A stretch of 64,000 bases of DNA from Homarus americanus (Eukaryota > Arthropoda > Malacostraca > Decapoda > Nephropidae): NCBI RefSeq assembly GCF_018991925.1, contig NW_024756966.1, positions 310,001 through 374,000 of the forward strand. Direction: 5' to 3'. Positions within the stretch are counted from its first letter, which is position 1. Each line of letters begins with the position of its first letter. This document shows positions 10,791-22,330 of the stretch, piece by piece. The notes under the pieces are model-generated. The model ran no database searches, had not been told where the DNA came from, and saw only the letters and a program-made list of their open reading frames with translations. Position numbers and translations under genes: made by a program.

Positions 10791-13345
10791 AGTACTGACC
10801 CAACGACCAAGAACGTCCGGTATCGACTCCTGGTGAAGGTGTGTTAAGATGGTAGCAGCAGCAGCAGTGTGTTGTGGTGACAGGGGTGTAGACGAGGCCC
10901 TCCCCCCGCGCTGCATTTACGAGTCCTTCAGGATCAGACATGGGGGGTGGCTGAAGTTACTAATGATATAATGTAATGACGATATTATTGATAGTATCTG
11001 TTTGGAATAATTACTTTAATAATCATAATTACAATGTATTATAATGTTGTTAAAGACTTATGAAGACAACTTGTATGGGTGATAATACATAGTTGAACAA
11101 TATACTGACACAAAAGATGAGATTGGGGAGGTTGTATCTTCCCTTATATTATCTGGGTATTTCTCAAATTTGCCAGACCCGAAGGCACTTTGTTCACTGT
11201 GTTTGTATGAACGTATCTACTTGTCATTTCGTCAGAAGAAAACAGTATACGTGTTCCCTACAACCTCCTAATTGGCCTAAATGAACCAACGACTTTAATA
11301 TGACATTTTAGTGGCACCAACATGGCACTAAGGCCCTACCATATGAGTTCCCTCACCCCCAAAAGGAGAGAATTAACGACGACAGTTTTGAGATTCCTGA
11401 GGTGGAGGAAGGGTTGTCGTGGTGGGGGACGACGATAACTGATGAGTCGTGTATGGACTAACATGCCTCAGAGACAATGGGTCCGGTGGCTGTGCGGGAC
11501 GACGAGCCATTGACAATCCCTGGGAGATCGTTGACACCTGGAGCCGTCATCAGCCAACACACCTCGACGCTCGCTACCATGTTATTCTTACTTTGTGATT
11601 TTAATATTTTTATGTAGATGACAGTGCAGTAACTCCACATCCCTCCGAAAAAAAAATTATGAATTAAAAACAGAAACTTCCCATATCTACCGAACTTATA
11701 AGTGAAGTGTATATTGTTGTGAAGTAAATTTTTTTTATGATTGAGGCTGTTAAACGATGACGTATCTTAAATAATTACTATAGTTAAGGGTTGACTATAT
11801 TTTGTAATTGGTGTTGATTATGTTTAATGAGTATAATTAAAAGTGTTATTGTTTATCTTGTTTTTTGTTTGTTTGTGTTTATTGTAATTCGTTAATCACC
11901 AAATTGTCAAAACCACACTGTACAGTAAGTCCATGTTGACACCATACACGTAGCAGTTATCACTCACAGTCATACACACCACCCCCATCACTCTGTTGTC
12001 TCAGTGACGTGATTAATGGTGGTCTCAGGTCTGCCATCGTTAACATATTGTATGATGCTTTGCTAGCTTGATCAACATAGTCGTTAGTGGTGATAAATAG
12101 CGCTAGTAATGCATTCCCTTCTCTTCTATTATTGACCATGACAATATCCCTGAAAGCACTCCTTCCCTTAATGACATTGGAATGAATTAGTCGTTGAGTA
12201 TTTATATGTTTGTCAGGCGTCTTGTATGCGGGTAGTTAATGTGTCTGTCAGCTGGTTAGTGTGGCCATATGTTTCACTCGTGTTTGTCAGCCATGATGGA
12301 ATGTTCTCTCAAGTTATTAAATATTTATAGAATTTTTTGGCGATTGATTTGGTGTGAAGCTAAACATTTTTAGACTACTTAAACAGCTATAGCTTATACC
12401 TGTGAAATAGTTAGCAGGTGTACGTTTGGTGTTGTTGAAAAAACATACCTGTGTGTGTGTGTGTGAGTGTGTGTCTGTGTGTGTAAAACAGACATAACAG
12501 GATGTGAACGTGTTCAGGTCACAAAAATGAGAGAACGGCACTGTGGTCTTAGCCGTAGAAATGTCATGCACAATCTCCACCTGTTAAATTTCTCCCGATC
12601 TATAAGACGGCACTGGCCGGGGCTGTTAAACACAATACCTTAAACATTGGTCACCATTTCAGAATTATCGAGACCTAAATTTCCTCTTATACAGTAGTCT
12701 AGTGGAATCCTGTGTATGTGATTTCTCTCGAGGACTTGTGTGGAAGAGCCGTTTGAAAGCTTTTATTCATGTTACTTCGTCATCTAGAATGCATTTCTAC
12801 AATTTTGGGATGCTAGTTCTCGTTCTCCTGCAGGGTGGACCGTTCTCAGGCTTCCTTCATTGTTTCTCGAGGACTGTATAAAGGGTCGAGAGTTTGAGGT
12901 GATGCAAATGTGAACCTACAGTACAGTATAATTTTTAACATCATGATGTCATCTCGTGGGGTACACTTAAACTCTATTGGTGTAAACTCATAACTCGTTT
13001 AAGCACTGTGAGTGATGGTGTGAGTTTGAGGTGACAATATTTCAATCGTACAGTGACTTGAGCTTACGACACAACAGAAAGAAAAAACCCAAATCACACT
13101 TAACGTTTGAGCAGCATGGAGATTATGAAGTTGATTGTTGTAAAATAAGAGTAAAATATTCAAATAATCTATAAAAAGAAAAAAAAGTATTTGTAAATGT
13201 AATGAATGGGAAATATGTTGGGAAGTAACTCTCAACAATAGGGAGGTGGTGTGACTGCCCCTTCATTCCCACACTATGACTTGGTCGGAGTCTCCTACAT
13301 GGTCACACGGACTCCACCACCCACGACGAGTACGTACTGTCCTTC

Positions 13346-13349
<4 letters not shown>
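10791..13349. other. About 2.5 kb unique AT-rich sequence
   Basis: Holds a short CAG run (10856-10868) and an impure GT patch (12450-12485). Candidate donors such as the GTAAGTCC near 11929 have no open exon before them. Frames at 11093-11284, 11458-11640 and 12999-13238 lack splice or homology support. I see no gene or RNA. Confidence 0.45.

Positions 13350-13411
<62 letters not shown>
13350..13411. repeat. (GT)31 microsatellite
   Basis: Pure GT array followed by three CAT units. Confidence 0.97.
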
Positions 13412-13413
<2 letters not shown>

Positions 13414-14060
13414 ATCATCATCCATAAATCACTGTTACTATACTGTTGTAAATATGGAAACATTATCTTTACTCTTCTCTATGATTGGACGGAAAGTAAG
13501 TCGTCATTATACAGGTAACAGAACCACTAATTATACCTCCATACCTGTCTCGTTATCATTCACTATATACTTTATATTTCTCAAACTGGATCAAATAAAT
13601 TTCTTCAATAATACTCGTATATGGCGGTTGTGAATGTACTCTTATATCTACACCTATATAGTTTATGTAATAATAAAATAAAGAAAAATCCCTATATATT
13701 TCTTTATATAACCCGTAAAATATAGTTTGAAATGACCACAGCAGTTCTCTACCACTCGTGTCTCTTAATAAATATTGAAGTGATAATCTGTTTCAGTATT
13801 CTGCTCCGTCATCTTGGCCCAACCCGGATCTTGGAAATATCTCGAGCTAAGTGGAGTCATTTGTATACAAGATGCGATAGTCACCTTTTGTCTGTCCTTC
13901 ACTTTTTTTTTAGAATACTGTGTCTTTTTATTATTATTATTTTGGATTTCAATGTTTTGACAAAATATTGGCAAGGGGGAAGGTGTCGTTTGAAGGTTGA
14001 GCACCTGAGAAGCGTGTAACAGACGATCTTGAAACAGGTGATTATTGTAACCGCAAAGTT

Positions 14061-14062
<2 letters not shown>
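13412..14062. other. Unique sequence, ambiguous open frames
   Basis: After TCTGTTTCAG| at about 13796 all three plus frames stay open for 17 or more codons, and a minus frame is open too. The coding signal is therefore not informative. A GGAAA|GTAAGT donor-like site lies near 13496. No gene called. Confidence 0.35.

Positions 14063-14119
<57 letters not shown>
14063..14119. repeat. (GT)28 microsatellite
   Basis: Pure GT array. Confidence 0.97.
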
Positions 14120-14121
<2 letters not shown>

Positions 14122-14178
14122 AGCTCCAGGTATATGTTCTATGTGATTATTTACATGTATTTTATGTATTATTTTCAG

Positions 14179-14250
14179 GTAAGTCATCCAGAGGGAGATG
14201 GTGACTGGCAGAAGATACAGAGTGGAGTGCTGTCACGCAAGTATTCCTAA
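14179..14250 (+). CDS. Candidate terminal coding exon, unknown protein
   Basis: An acceptor-like TGTATTATTTTCAG ends at 14178. Of the three frames after it, one is open for 23 codons to a TAA at 14248-14250 and reads VSHPEGDGDWQKIQSGVLSR then KYS. The composition is mixed, charged and protein-like, unlike the repeat frames nearby. The exon would start in phase 0. The following 200 bp are T-rich and could be 3' UTR, but I see no AATAAA. No partner exon was found upstream. It could equally be a chance frame. Confidence 0.25.
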   Translation, partial: VSHPEGDGDWQKIQSGVLSRKYS

Positions 14251-14876
14251 GACTGTTGGTAGAGTTTGGTTGGTCATTCTGGGGTCCTTAGTACACCCGG
14301 GTTGTGTCTTGTCTCTGTTTTTATTTTTATTTTTCCTTAATATTTTTGTTTTGTGTTTTCTTTTTTTTACTATTTTTGTTTATTTTATTTTTTAATATTT
14401 ATTTTTGTTTCTTTTTTCAATATTTTTTTTATTTGGTATTATATTATTTTGTGTGTGTTTGTTGTTGAGGTTGTTGGTGCGAGAGAGAACAGCTGGGGAA
14501 GCAACCTGTCACAGAGGCTAGTGATCACATACTATTAGTACCAGGCCAAGGTGTGTAATTTAACATAGGACACGACCATAAGAATTCCACATGGCAACGT
14601 TCCTCTGTTAAGACCACTAGGACCACCATCCATCACTAGGACCATCATCCCTCACAAGGACCATCTACTAAAAGAGCCAGCAGAAGGACCACCTCCAGGA
14701 TAGCTCGGGTCCTGGTCTTGGTGGTGGGGGTCCCAAGTGTCACAGAAGAATGGTTGGTGGGCTCGTGTGTGCCGTGATTACCTAGGAAACCTTCGACACA
14801 ATGCCATGGCTTATTTATAGGACGTCCCCCATCATATTTCATGAGATAATTTGAATATAATGTTGCTGGATAATAC

Positions 14877-14878
<2 letters not shown>
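14251..14878. other. T-rich then unique sequence
   Basis: 14310-14450 is mostly T with ATTTTT words. The remainder is unique, with repeated AGGACCA words near 14620-14680. No gene seen. Confidence 0.5.

Positions 14879-14926
<48 letters not shown>
14879..14926. repeat. (CT)n microsatellite
   Basis: Pure CT array of about 23 units. Confidence 0.97.
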
Positions 14927-14931
<5 letters not shown>

Positions 14932-15091
14932 GTATAAGTCTCCCTGTCTCTTAGTTAAACGCTCCTACGCACATGCACTCCCAGTCACTTGCAAGTCAAA
15001 GCAACAGTGATCTGGTGAAATCTGGCGTTTATAAGCCGTAGAGTCTTTCATCACCAAGTCTCTGCCCTCCCTGTCCCTCATGCCACCTATG

Positions 15092-15210
15092 TAGCTGCCT
15101 CTCACACCACCTAGCTGCCTCTCACACCACCTAGCTGCCTCTCTCACCACCTAGTGCCTCTCTCACCACCTACCTGGTTCTCTCACCACCTACCTAACTG
15201 CCTCTCTCCA
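15092..15210. repeat. 20-bp minisatellite, about 6 copies
   Basis: Unit close to AGCTGCCTCTCACACCACCT, drifting to CTCTCACCACCTACC at the right edge. Confidence 0.9.
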
Positions 15211-15797
15211 CTATCCCCCTCCCAGCTATCCAGAAACTCCACATCCAGCTTTCTTATTCGCAGTCTGTCCTCCCTATCCATTTAGCGTCATGATCTCTTT
15301 TTCCTCTCCTATCCCCTCTGTTTGTCTTCTGTTTTCTCTTCTCGATTCTGTCTTTCCTCTCTCTCTCAAGAAGTCACCGAGACGGGAAAACAAAAATTAC
15401 ACAAACCCCCAAAAATAAATAAGAATAAACCAATCGACTGAACAGCGCCTCACACTCGCTAATATATATCACGGGTTCAGGAGACGTCCGGTGGAGGCCA
15501 TGCGGGTTAAATACATAGAAGAGGGTCTTAGGCGTCTTGAAGGACGGACTTAACCAACAGCGTCCACTCTCACTCCGGCCTGGGACGCTCAGCTGCCCCT
15601 CCACGACCCTTCTCGAGGATGAGGGGTGGTGGGGGGTGAGGGAGGGCGGGAGACGATCACCAGGGAATTATCCACTGCCTGTTACATGTTGGGGAGGAGT
15701 GAGTTACGTGGTCGTGGAGTGAGTGGAGTGTGGTGGTGGGGAGGAGGAAGCTGATGGGGAGTGAGTGAGTTTACATGATGGGTTAGGTTGAGTTTTT
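15211..15797. other. Unique sequence, pyrimidine-rich at left
   Basis: C/T-rich to 15370, then mixed sequence. The overlapping plus and minus frames at 15374-15722 lack splice or start context. No gene called. Confidence 0.4.
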
Positions 15798-15932
15798 ATT
15801 GGCCACAGTTTTAATAGGCCCCAGTTTTAATAGGCCCCAGGTTCTAATAGCCCCAGGTTTAGTAGGCCCCAGGTTCTAATAGGCCCCAGTTTTAATAGGC
15901 CCCAGGTTCTAATAGTCCCCAGGTTTTAATAG
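15798..15932. repeat. 18-bp minisatellite, about 8 copies
   Basis: Unit AGGCCCCAGGTTCTAAT with TTTTAAT variants, in no single long open frame. Confidence 0.92.
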
Positions 15933-16500
15933 AAGAAGGAGAGGAATGACCTTGTATCATTCCTTTGAAGTCACCGGGTGGGAGGTGAAAGTCTTAATAC
16001 TGGGTCTATTTTAGTGAGAGAATGCACCTTAAGTTTCCTCGACAGGTAACAGGCAGGAGGGAGTGGGGGGAGGGTGTTATCACATTAAAAAGAAAAACTT
16101 AATTCTGAAATTGTAATGTAGTTGTAGATGCACGTGTAACTATAACTTTCAAGGTTATTACAACATGTATTACCGAGGTGGTTGTTGTAGTGAGTTTAGG
16201 TGCTTGAGTTCCCGAGAGCTTCAAGATAAGAGTTTTTTTTATTCATTGGCGAACTTTTTACATATATAGGTTGGTTACATTATCTTGTACACAGAGAAGG
16301 TACCGTAAGTCTGCTTTCCTCTCTCTTATAGATCACACAGGAAGGAACAGTCAGAAATTATCGTGTATAGATTATGTGGTGGGAGGCAGGGAGGGAGGGT
16401 GGGTGAAGCAGGGAGGGAGAGAGGTTTTGTAAAGGTAGTGATTTAAGTTGTTATTGTAGGTGGAGAGGGAGGGCTAGCTGAGAGACTTTTCTCCCTGCCC

Positions 16501-16550
16501 GACGAAGGACATGAGTCAGTAAGACCCTGCTGACGAAGGAATGAGTCAGT
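16501..16550. promoter_or_regulatory. Duplicated AP-1 site block
   Basis: GACGAAGG(A)CATGAGTCAGTAAG is present twice, 30 bp apart, placing perfect TGAGTCA sites at 16512-16518 and 16542-16548. The function is inferred from the motif only. Confidence 0.45.
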
Positions 16551-16555
16551 AAGTG

Positions 16556-17229
16556 CATCCTCTCTCCCCTAGGACCAGGCTCTTACTTCTCTCACCACCT
16601 CACCCCACTTCTTCCCTCTTCCTCCTCTTTCTCCCTCAAGATAAAATACACCCTCCTTCACTCACCTTGTTTCCCCCTCCCTCTCAATGCATCCCCCTCC
16701 CTCTCAATGCATCCTCCTCCCTCTCCATTCACTATCTCTCCCTCTCCCTCTCCATTCACTATCCCTCCCTCTCCTTTGATCACCCTTCCCTTTCCTTTCA
16801 TCACCCCTCCCTCTCCTTTCATCACCCCTCCCCCTCCTTTCATCATCCCTCCCCCTCCTTTGATCACCCCTCCCTCCTTTCATCACCCTCCTCTCCTTTC
16901 ATCACTCTCCTTTCATCACCCCTTCCTCTCCTTTTCATCACCCTCCCTCTCCTTTCATCACCCCCTCCTTTCATCACCCTCCTCTCCTTTCATCCCTTTA
17001 CCGTCTTGCACTGCCCCCCTCCTTTTAACATTCTTCCTCTCACCCCCTCTTCCCCCATTCTCCTCTCTTCCCTTCTTCCCCCACCCCTCTCCCTCTCTTC
17101 TTTCTCCCACTCTCCCCTTCTTTCCTCACCCTTCTCCCCTCTCTTTTCCCCCACCCTCCCTTCTCTCCCACTCTCCTCAATCTCCACTCTCCTCTCTCCC
17201 CTCTCCCCTCTCCCTCTCCTCTGGTGTTT
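16556..17229. repeat. Homopyrimidine tract of about 670 bp with internal minisatellite
   Basis: Nearly uninterrupted C/T apart from regularly spaced ATCA and ATTCA words. At 16700-17000 a unit near CCCTCTCCTTTCATCACC (18-20 bp) repeats many times. Long Pro/Ser/Leu frames on the plus strand and Gly/Arg/Glu frames on the minus strand are artefacts. It is a strong candidate for triplex (H-DNA) formation. Confidence 0.95.
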
Positions 17230-17231
17230 AG

Positions 17232-17341
17232 GCCAAGGTGTCTCTGTTATTATACGCTCGTGGGCTGGTGGAAGAACCCAATTCAACCTTAATTTGAATA
17301 TGAAGGAGACACCACATAAAAGATCCATTGAGGTGGCGTGA
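17232..17341 (+). CDS. Candidate terminal coding exon, unknown protein
   Basis: The 670-bp pyrimidine tract ends in CTCTGGTGTTTAG at 17231, an ideal acceptor. The frame starting in phase 1 is open for about 35 codons to TGA at 17339-17341. It contains QGVSVIIRSWAGGRTQF and ends KETPHKRSIEVA. It departs from the repeat and looks protein-like. A second frame is also open for 21 codons, which weakens the call. A donor-like CAG|GTGAGC at about 17389 could belong to an alternative exon, but frames before it close. No homology recognised. Confidence 0.22.
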
Positions 17342-17599
17342 AGAGCAGCGCTGCACTCGTTAACCTGACCTCCTTTACCGCGGCCAGGTGAGCCAACCAG
17401 GTCATTCGAGGACGAGGGGGTAGTTTAAGCTAGGTGGTGGGGATGGGTCATGTTGGGCGTCGAGTGGGGTCAACTTAGAGGGGTTGGAGGTGGCTGGGGT
17501 AGACCGGGTGTTGGTGTAGGGAGGTTTAATGGTGGTGGGGATGGGGGTGGTCATGGGGGAAGCGGTGGTGATCAATCGGTGCACATCAGTAACCACTTT
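17342..17599. other. G/T-rich unique sequence
   Basis: GGTGGGGATGGG words recur loosely on the plus strand. The minus frame at 17402-17596 is low complexity. Confidence 0.45.
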
Positions 17600-18400
17600 T
17601 AATGTACTTTATATGGGTTGATTATGCTTGATTGCGCCGGACGGACCCTGGGAGGTAGCTGACGCGTAAATAACCCGCGAGTTGTGCCGTGATTTATTGT
17701 TATGTATGATGTTATCGCCAGCTAGGTGTGTACGCTCATCATCTTTAAGTCGTCCACGTTGTACCATTTACGCGGGGTGTACGCATCCGGTTTCGGTTTA
17801 TGTGGCGTGTCTCTTGTGTGACACCGAATTAGCGAGGTTGTAGCGTATGTAAATAGTGTTTTTGTTGCGTTGTTGCGCCTGTGGGCCTGAGTATCCCATT
17901 AAGTTTAGATAGAGAGTTGAGAGCCTCAACCTCCCAGTCTGTCCGTTACTTTCAATATGTAAATGTCCCGGCACAAGTGTGAGGTGGGAGGAGCCACCCT
18001 GCTAAGTGGCTCATTGATTGGCTGTCGGTGAACCGGGCCTGCCCATGGAGGAAGCCGATTGGCTAGTCCAAGTTGCCGGAGGGTTAGCCCCGCCCCCCGC
18101 TGAGTCAGTGGGGGAGAGGGGGGTGTTGCAATGTTGCACCCCCCATTTGGTGCAGTAATTAGAGAACGAATGAGCTTGCCTGATGAAAACCCAGGAGAGG
18201 GCAGCGAGGGCGGGACGCGGGATTGGCGGAGGGTCTCCCTGGCTCCTCCTCCAGTGTTTTGGGGAGGACACCCTCACCCTGATTTATTACTATAATTGCA
18301 AAACCTCGTATCGTCTTGTCTCCTCGACTTTGCAATTGAAACGTGGCCTGAGGGGGACCTTTTGCCGCGATGAGCACAAACCTGCGACGCTCTCACCCCG
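17600..18400. promoter_or_regulatory. Repeat-free CpG-containing island with CCAAT, GC box and AP-1
   Basis: About 800 bp with no microsatellite and many CpGs. ATTGG (CCAAT on minus) is at 18017, 18058 and 18222. A GC box CCCCGCCCCCC at 18088-18098 lies almost next to TGAGTCA at 18101-18107. GGGGGGTG/CACCCCCC arms (18118-18125, 18137-18144) flank the palindrome TGCAATGTTGCA. TAATTA is at 18156-18161. The box set suggests a promoter or enhancer, perhaps firing on the minus strand. The 88- and 72-codon minus frames here are not convincing proteins. Confidence 0.4.
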
Positions 18401-18494
18401 TGTGTGTGTGTGTGTGTGTACAGGTAGCCGTGGGCATTAATCTGGAAAATCAACTCGGTAATCCCTATTAATAGGAGTAATGTCATACAAACTG

Positions 18495-18940
18495 TCTGGC
18501 TGCCTGGCGAGTTGGTGGTGTAGTTGGCTCCCTAGTTAGCAGGTTGTCTTACTGGATGTCTATATGTCCTACTAGCATGCTGGATGGCTGGTTGCCTTAC
18601 TAGCAAACTGGATGACTGGTTTGCCTTACTAGCAAACTGGGTGACTGGTTGCCTTACTAGGGAGCTGGGCGACTGGCTACCTTACTAGCTACTTGGCTAA
18701 CTGGTTGCCTTACTAGGGAGCTGGGCGACTGGCTACCTTACTAGCTACTTGGCTAACTGGTTGCCTTACTAGGGAGCTGGGCGACTGGTTACCTTACTAG
18801 CTACTTGGCTAACTGGTTGCCTTACTAGGGAGCTGGGCGACTGGTTACCTTACTAGCTACTTGGCTAACTAGGGAACTTGGCTACCTTACTAGCTACTTG
18901 GCTAACTGGTTGCCCTACTTGGGAACTGGCTGGCTGGTGA
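18495..18940. repeat. 28-bp minisatellite with 56-bp higher-order unit
   Basis: Monomers around CCTTACTAGGGAGCTGGGC and CCTTACTAGCTACTTGGC (28 bp each) alternate from about 18640 to 18880, forming a 56-bp dimer. Single diverged monomers flank it. Confidence 0.92.
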
Positions 18941-20112
18941 TTAACAAATATTACAGAGGCGGGAGTGATTTACATAATGGAGAGCCGAAGACGAGATCAA
19001 GGGATTCACCGTTATTATAGTAATTAGAAGATGGAGATTACCTGGCCTCCGATTTTACAGGTGCTGATTAACTTGATGTGAAAATGATTGGAAGGCGGTG
19101 ATTGGCTTGACGTTGATGGGATTGGGAGATGGAGATTAGTTTTGGTACGGGTGAGATTGGTTTGCTATGAGGAGATTGGGAGATGAAGATTAGCCTCGTG
19201 TTAATTAGACTGGGCTAGAGATTGGCTGAGATTAGAGAATGAAGATTAACATGTTATCTTGGCTTAGTAAGGTTAGGTGAGATTGGAGGGGGTACCAATT
19301 GATGTTCCTGGTGAGATTAGTGAGATTGGTGATGTTGAGATTTCTGAGATGAGCCTCTTGCGAGATCAGGAAATTGAGACCAGTTTGATATTTTGGGAGA
19401 TAATAGAGAAATGATGAGAAATTAGGATGAAATTACAAGTTCTAATGAGAAATTGTGATGGGAAATGAGCTTAGGAAAATATAATGAAAGTATGATTGAT
19501 GGTGATGAAATATGGAGTGAGAGAGATAGTGAAATGGTGAGAGATAGTGAGATTGGTGAAGAATGATGATATGAGAGACGAGGATGATGATGATGAACCA
19601 ATAGGAGAATGATGCGAGATAATGAGTGGTTGAGGTTGATTAGTATGAATGATTTGGAGAGACTTGTGAGTATGATTCCTGAAACACGAGACAGATTTAT
19701 TGCTTCAGTCTTCTCTTCAAAACACGAGAATATTATCATTATTATTTTTTAACATTTTACGAATTTAATCTAAAAAAAATAATAGTTTATATAATGCTGA
19801 TAATTGCAGACAAGAAACACGATGGTACCTCTAATTACCAGGTGATTAGGGGAGATTAGGTAGAGATTAGGGTGAGATTAGTAAAGGTGTAGTTTTCTTT
19901 TCTGGGGTAAGATTAGGAATGGGTTAATTTTACCTGTGGATGATAAAGGATGGTGGAGTGAATAGGCTCGTAGGGTAATTAAGGAAGGACTGATCACATG
20001 AAGATTACACACCCCAGGTTATTTCACATGATGATTAAACACCTTAGTTATGCCTGGGGGGGATTAGGTTAGATTAGAGTTAAGGTGAATAAAACTGGGG
20101 TGGAGATTCTTC

Positions 20113-20113
<1 letters not shown>
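18941..20113. repeat. Degenerate GAGATTAG-type cryptic repeat
   Basis: Words such as GAGATTGG, GAGATTAG and GGAGATGGAGATTAG recur irregularly at 19020-19430, 19500-19640 and 19840-19900. They look like an old decayed minisatellite. AT-rich unique sequence lies between them. No gene. Confidence 0.6.

Positions 20114-20163
<50 letters not shown>
20114..20163. repeat. (GT)n microsatellite
   Basis: Pure GT array of about 24 units. Confidence 0.97.
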
Positions 20164-20164
<1 letters not shown>

Positions 20165-20309
20165 TGAGAGTAATGAAACCTTGGTAAGAATAGCATGACT
20201 TAATGTAAGGAGGAGAGGCGGCGGGTAAGAGTGAGCGGTGGTAATGTCCGCCTCAGATAAGAAACCTTAGATTTGGGGGTATTGATTGTTAAAGGTCCGT
20301 CCCTAGAGT

Positions 20310-20800
20310 GTGACACGCCTGCTGTGCCACGCCACCCCACCACGCCACGCCACCACGCCACTACACACACACACGACACGAGTTTCTTACTACGCCATCT
20401 ATCGTCTCCCTGCCACGCCAACCTACGCCGCTCTACCACGCTGGGCTATACCTGGTTACCGTTCTTACTCTTGTCCTGCCGTGCTATACTCCACTGTCCT
20501 TGCACGCCTCCTGTACTGTACCTCTTTAGCCACGCCACGCACTACACTGTCCTTGCACGCCACCTATACCTCTTTAGCCACGCCACGCCACGCCACTCAA
20601 CGCAACCCTGCCACGCCTACTCCAGCTAGCTCCGTGCCACGTCGTTCCATCATGTAACACGACACGCCACCCCACTACCTACGTCACCCACCTCCTAACC
20701 ACGCCACACCTCGCCACCTCGTCCTTGCACGCCACTCCTTGACCGTACCACGCCACTCCAATTCGTACCACGCCATATCCTGTTTTCCACGCCAACACTC
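20310..20800. repeat. CCACGCC-word cryptic repeat
   Basis: CCACGCCA and close variants recur well over 20 times in irregular spacing. The Thr/His/Ala/Pro-rich open frames follow from this. Confidence 0.75.
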
Positions 20801-21571
20801 CCTTCTAACACACACATACACACACACACCACACCACTCTCCCACACACATACACAACCCACACTTCCTCACGTACATCACCCACACTCCTCCCTCCCCC
20901 CTGCCGTGCACGTCCTTCCTCTCCTCTCGTGCACACCCCCCTCTGTGACCGTACCGTGCGCATCACTCCTGGCCATACCACAACCCTCGTAGTGTAACAT
21001 CATAGGTGGATGACCTCTGGCCTGGGTACACCTCACGGACGAAAAATTTAATAAATAAACTTAAGAATTCGTTTTCCTTTGTATTTTTCAGAATGGATGA
21101 AGTTCTGCCAGTACATGTCCGGCTGGTGGATGATGGTGTGGTGTTGTGGGTGGATGATGGTGTGGTGGATGATGATGTGGAAGTTATATGTGAAAAATGG
21201 TATGGTGATTGTGTGTGAATGATAGTGTGGATGTAGACGGATGATAGCGTGGATGTAGATGGATGATGGTGTGGAGGTCGTAGGCAACGGCTGTCCAGCT
21301 GGTGGGTGACACGTGGGTGAAGCCTCTGGTAAGAATGATAGCCCGGCACGGTTTAAGGATGATTGTCGGATGATATTTGGATAAACGAGTTGATTGTAGG
21401 GATGACTCTTGCGGGATTGAAGTTGACTACCAGGTTGCTGACGCGTGGATGAATGTGGATGTTCGGCGTGATGGATGTGGTGGTGTGGTTGATGAGGAAG
21501 TGGACCGGGATCCATCCAAAGAGACGGGTGGATGGCATGACGCGCCTTCTCAAATTTCCCATGTAAATTCC
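20801..21571. other. CA-rich edge, then GGATGATGG-rich sequence
   Basis: 20800-20910 has impure CACACA. At 21110-21290 GTGGATGATGGTGTGG recurs in several diverged copies. Overlapping open frames on both strands reflect that repeat. No gene supported. Confidence 0.5.
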
Positions 21572-21572
21572 A

Positions 21573-21626
<54 letters not shown>

Positions 21627-21642
21627 GTCTGTCTGTCTGTCA
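21572..21642. repeat. (ATCT)n-(CTGT)n compound microsatellite
   Basis: About 13 ATCT units pass into four CTGT units. Confidence 0.96.
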
Positions 21643-22089
21643 CTCGTTAAATAGGAAAAAAATACTGGAATGGAACTATAAACAGACACACAACAGGTAC
21701 GGTACAGGTGATTGGAGTAGTGAACATGTCCCCATCAAGGTGAGAACATTATCCACCAACTATCATAGGGATTAGATAAGGGGGGGGGGGTGACGATACC
21801 AAGGTGTGATTTTTAATCTGGTAGCAGCTTGATGGATGAGTGGATGTCTGGACGGATGAATATGGATACCGCTGGCGGATAGATTTTGCAGAGTTTAAAA
21901 AGGCAGGAGGTGGCGTAGTTAATCTGTTGACGAATTTGATGGATTAGGAGTCAGGAAGTTGATTCATGGGAGAGGCTAAGGGGGCTGGCTGTACTGGCTG
22001 CTGCAGCTCTGGGCGTCAGGGACCTGCTGGCTATTTTATGCGTCCCTTATAAAATAGTTAATAGTTAATAGGAAATTTATATATACAGT
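21643..22089. other. Unique sequence
   Basis: Contains a G10 run near 21781. No gene seen. Confidence 0.45.
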
Positions 22090-22330
22090 AATAAGCTTGG
22101 TGGATTTATAGAAGATTTTTAAACTTAGATGGATTGTATTAAAGACATGCAAGCTTAGATGCAGTGTGTGAATTAAAAGCTTTAGGGATTGTACTAAAGA
22201 TATGCAAGCTTGATGGATTGGATAGAATTCCGTAAGCTTAGAGGGATTGTATGAAATATAAGCTTGACGGATTTTTTAAAGTAAATGGAGGTTTGACAGA
22301 TTGTTCATAATACTTGACGGATGTAAGACA
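22090..22330. repeat. Diverged repeat, about 45 bp, with AAGCTT cores
   Basis: Five or six degenerate copies share AAGCTT(A/G)GATGGATTGTA followed by an AT-rich half. HindIII sites recur at about 22092, 22150, 22205 and 22237. Confidence 0.65.

Noticed and set aside
10266..10941. Cys/Leu/Val 'surface protein' of up to 216 residues
   Set aside because: Direct product of the 14-20-bp minisatellite at 10506-10790, open in several frames at once.
16553..17341. 262-codon Pro/Ser/Leu plus-strand frame
   Set aside because: Almost all of it is the homopyrimidine tract. Only the last 35 codons leave the repeat and are listed separately as an exon candidate.
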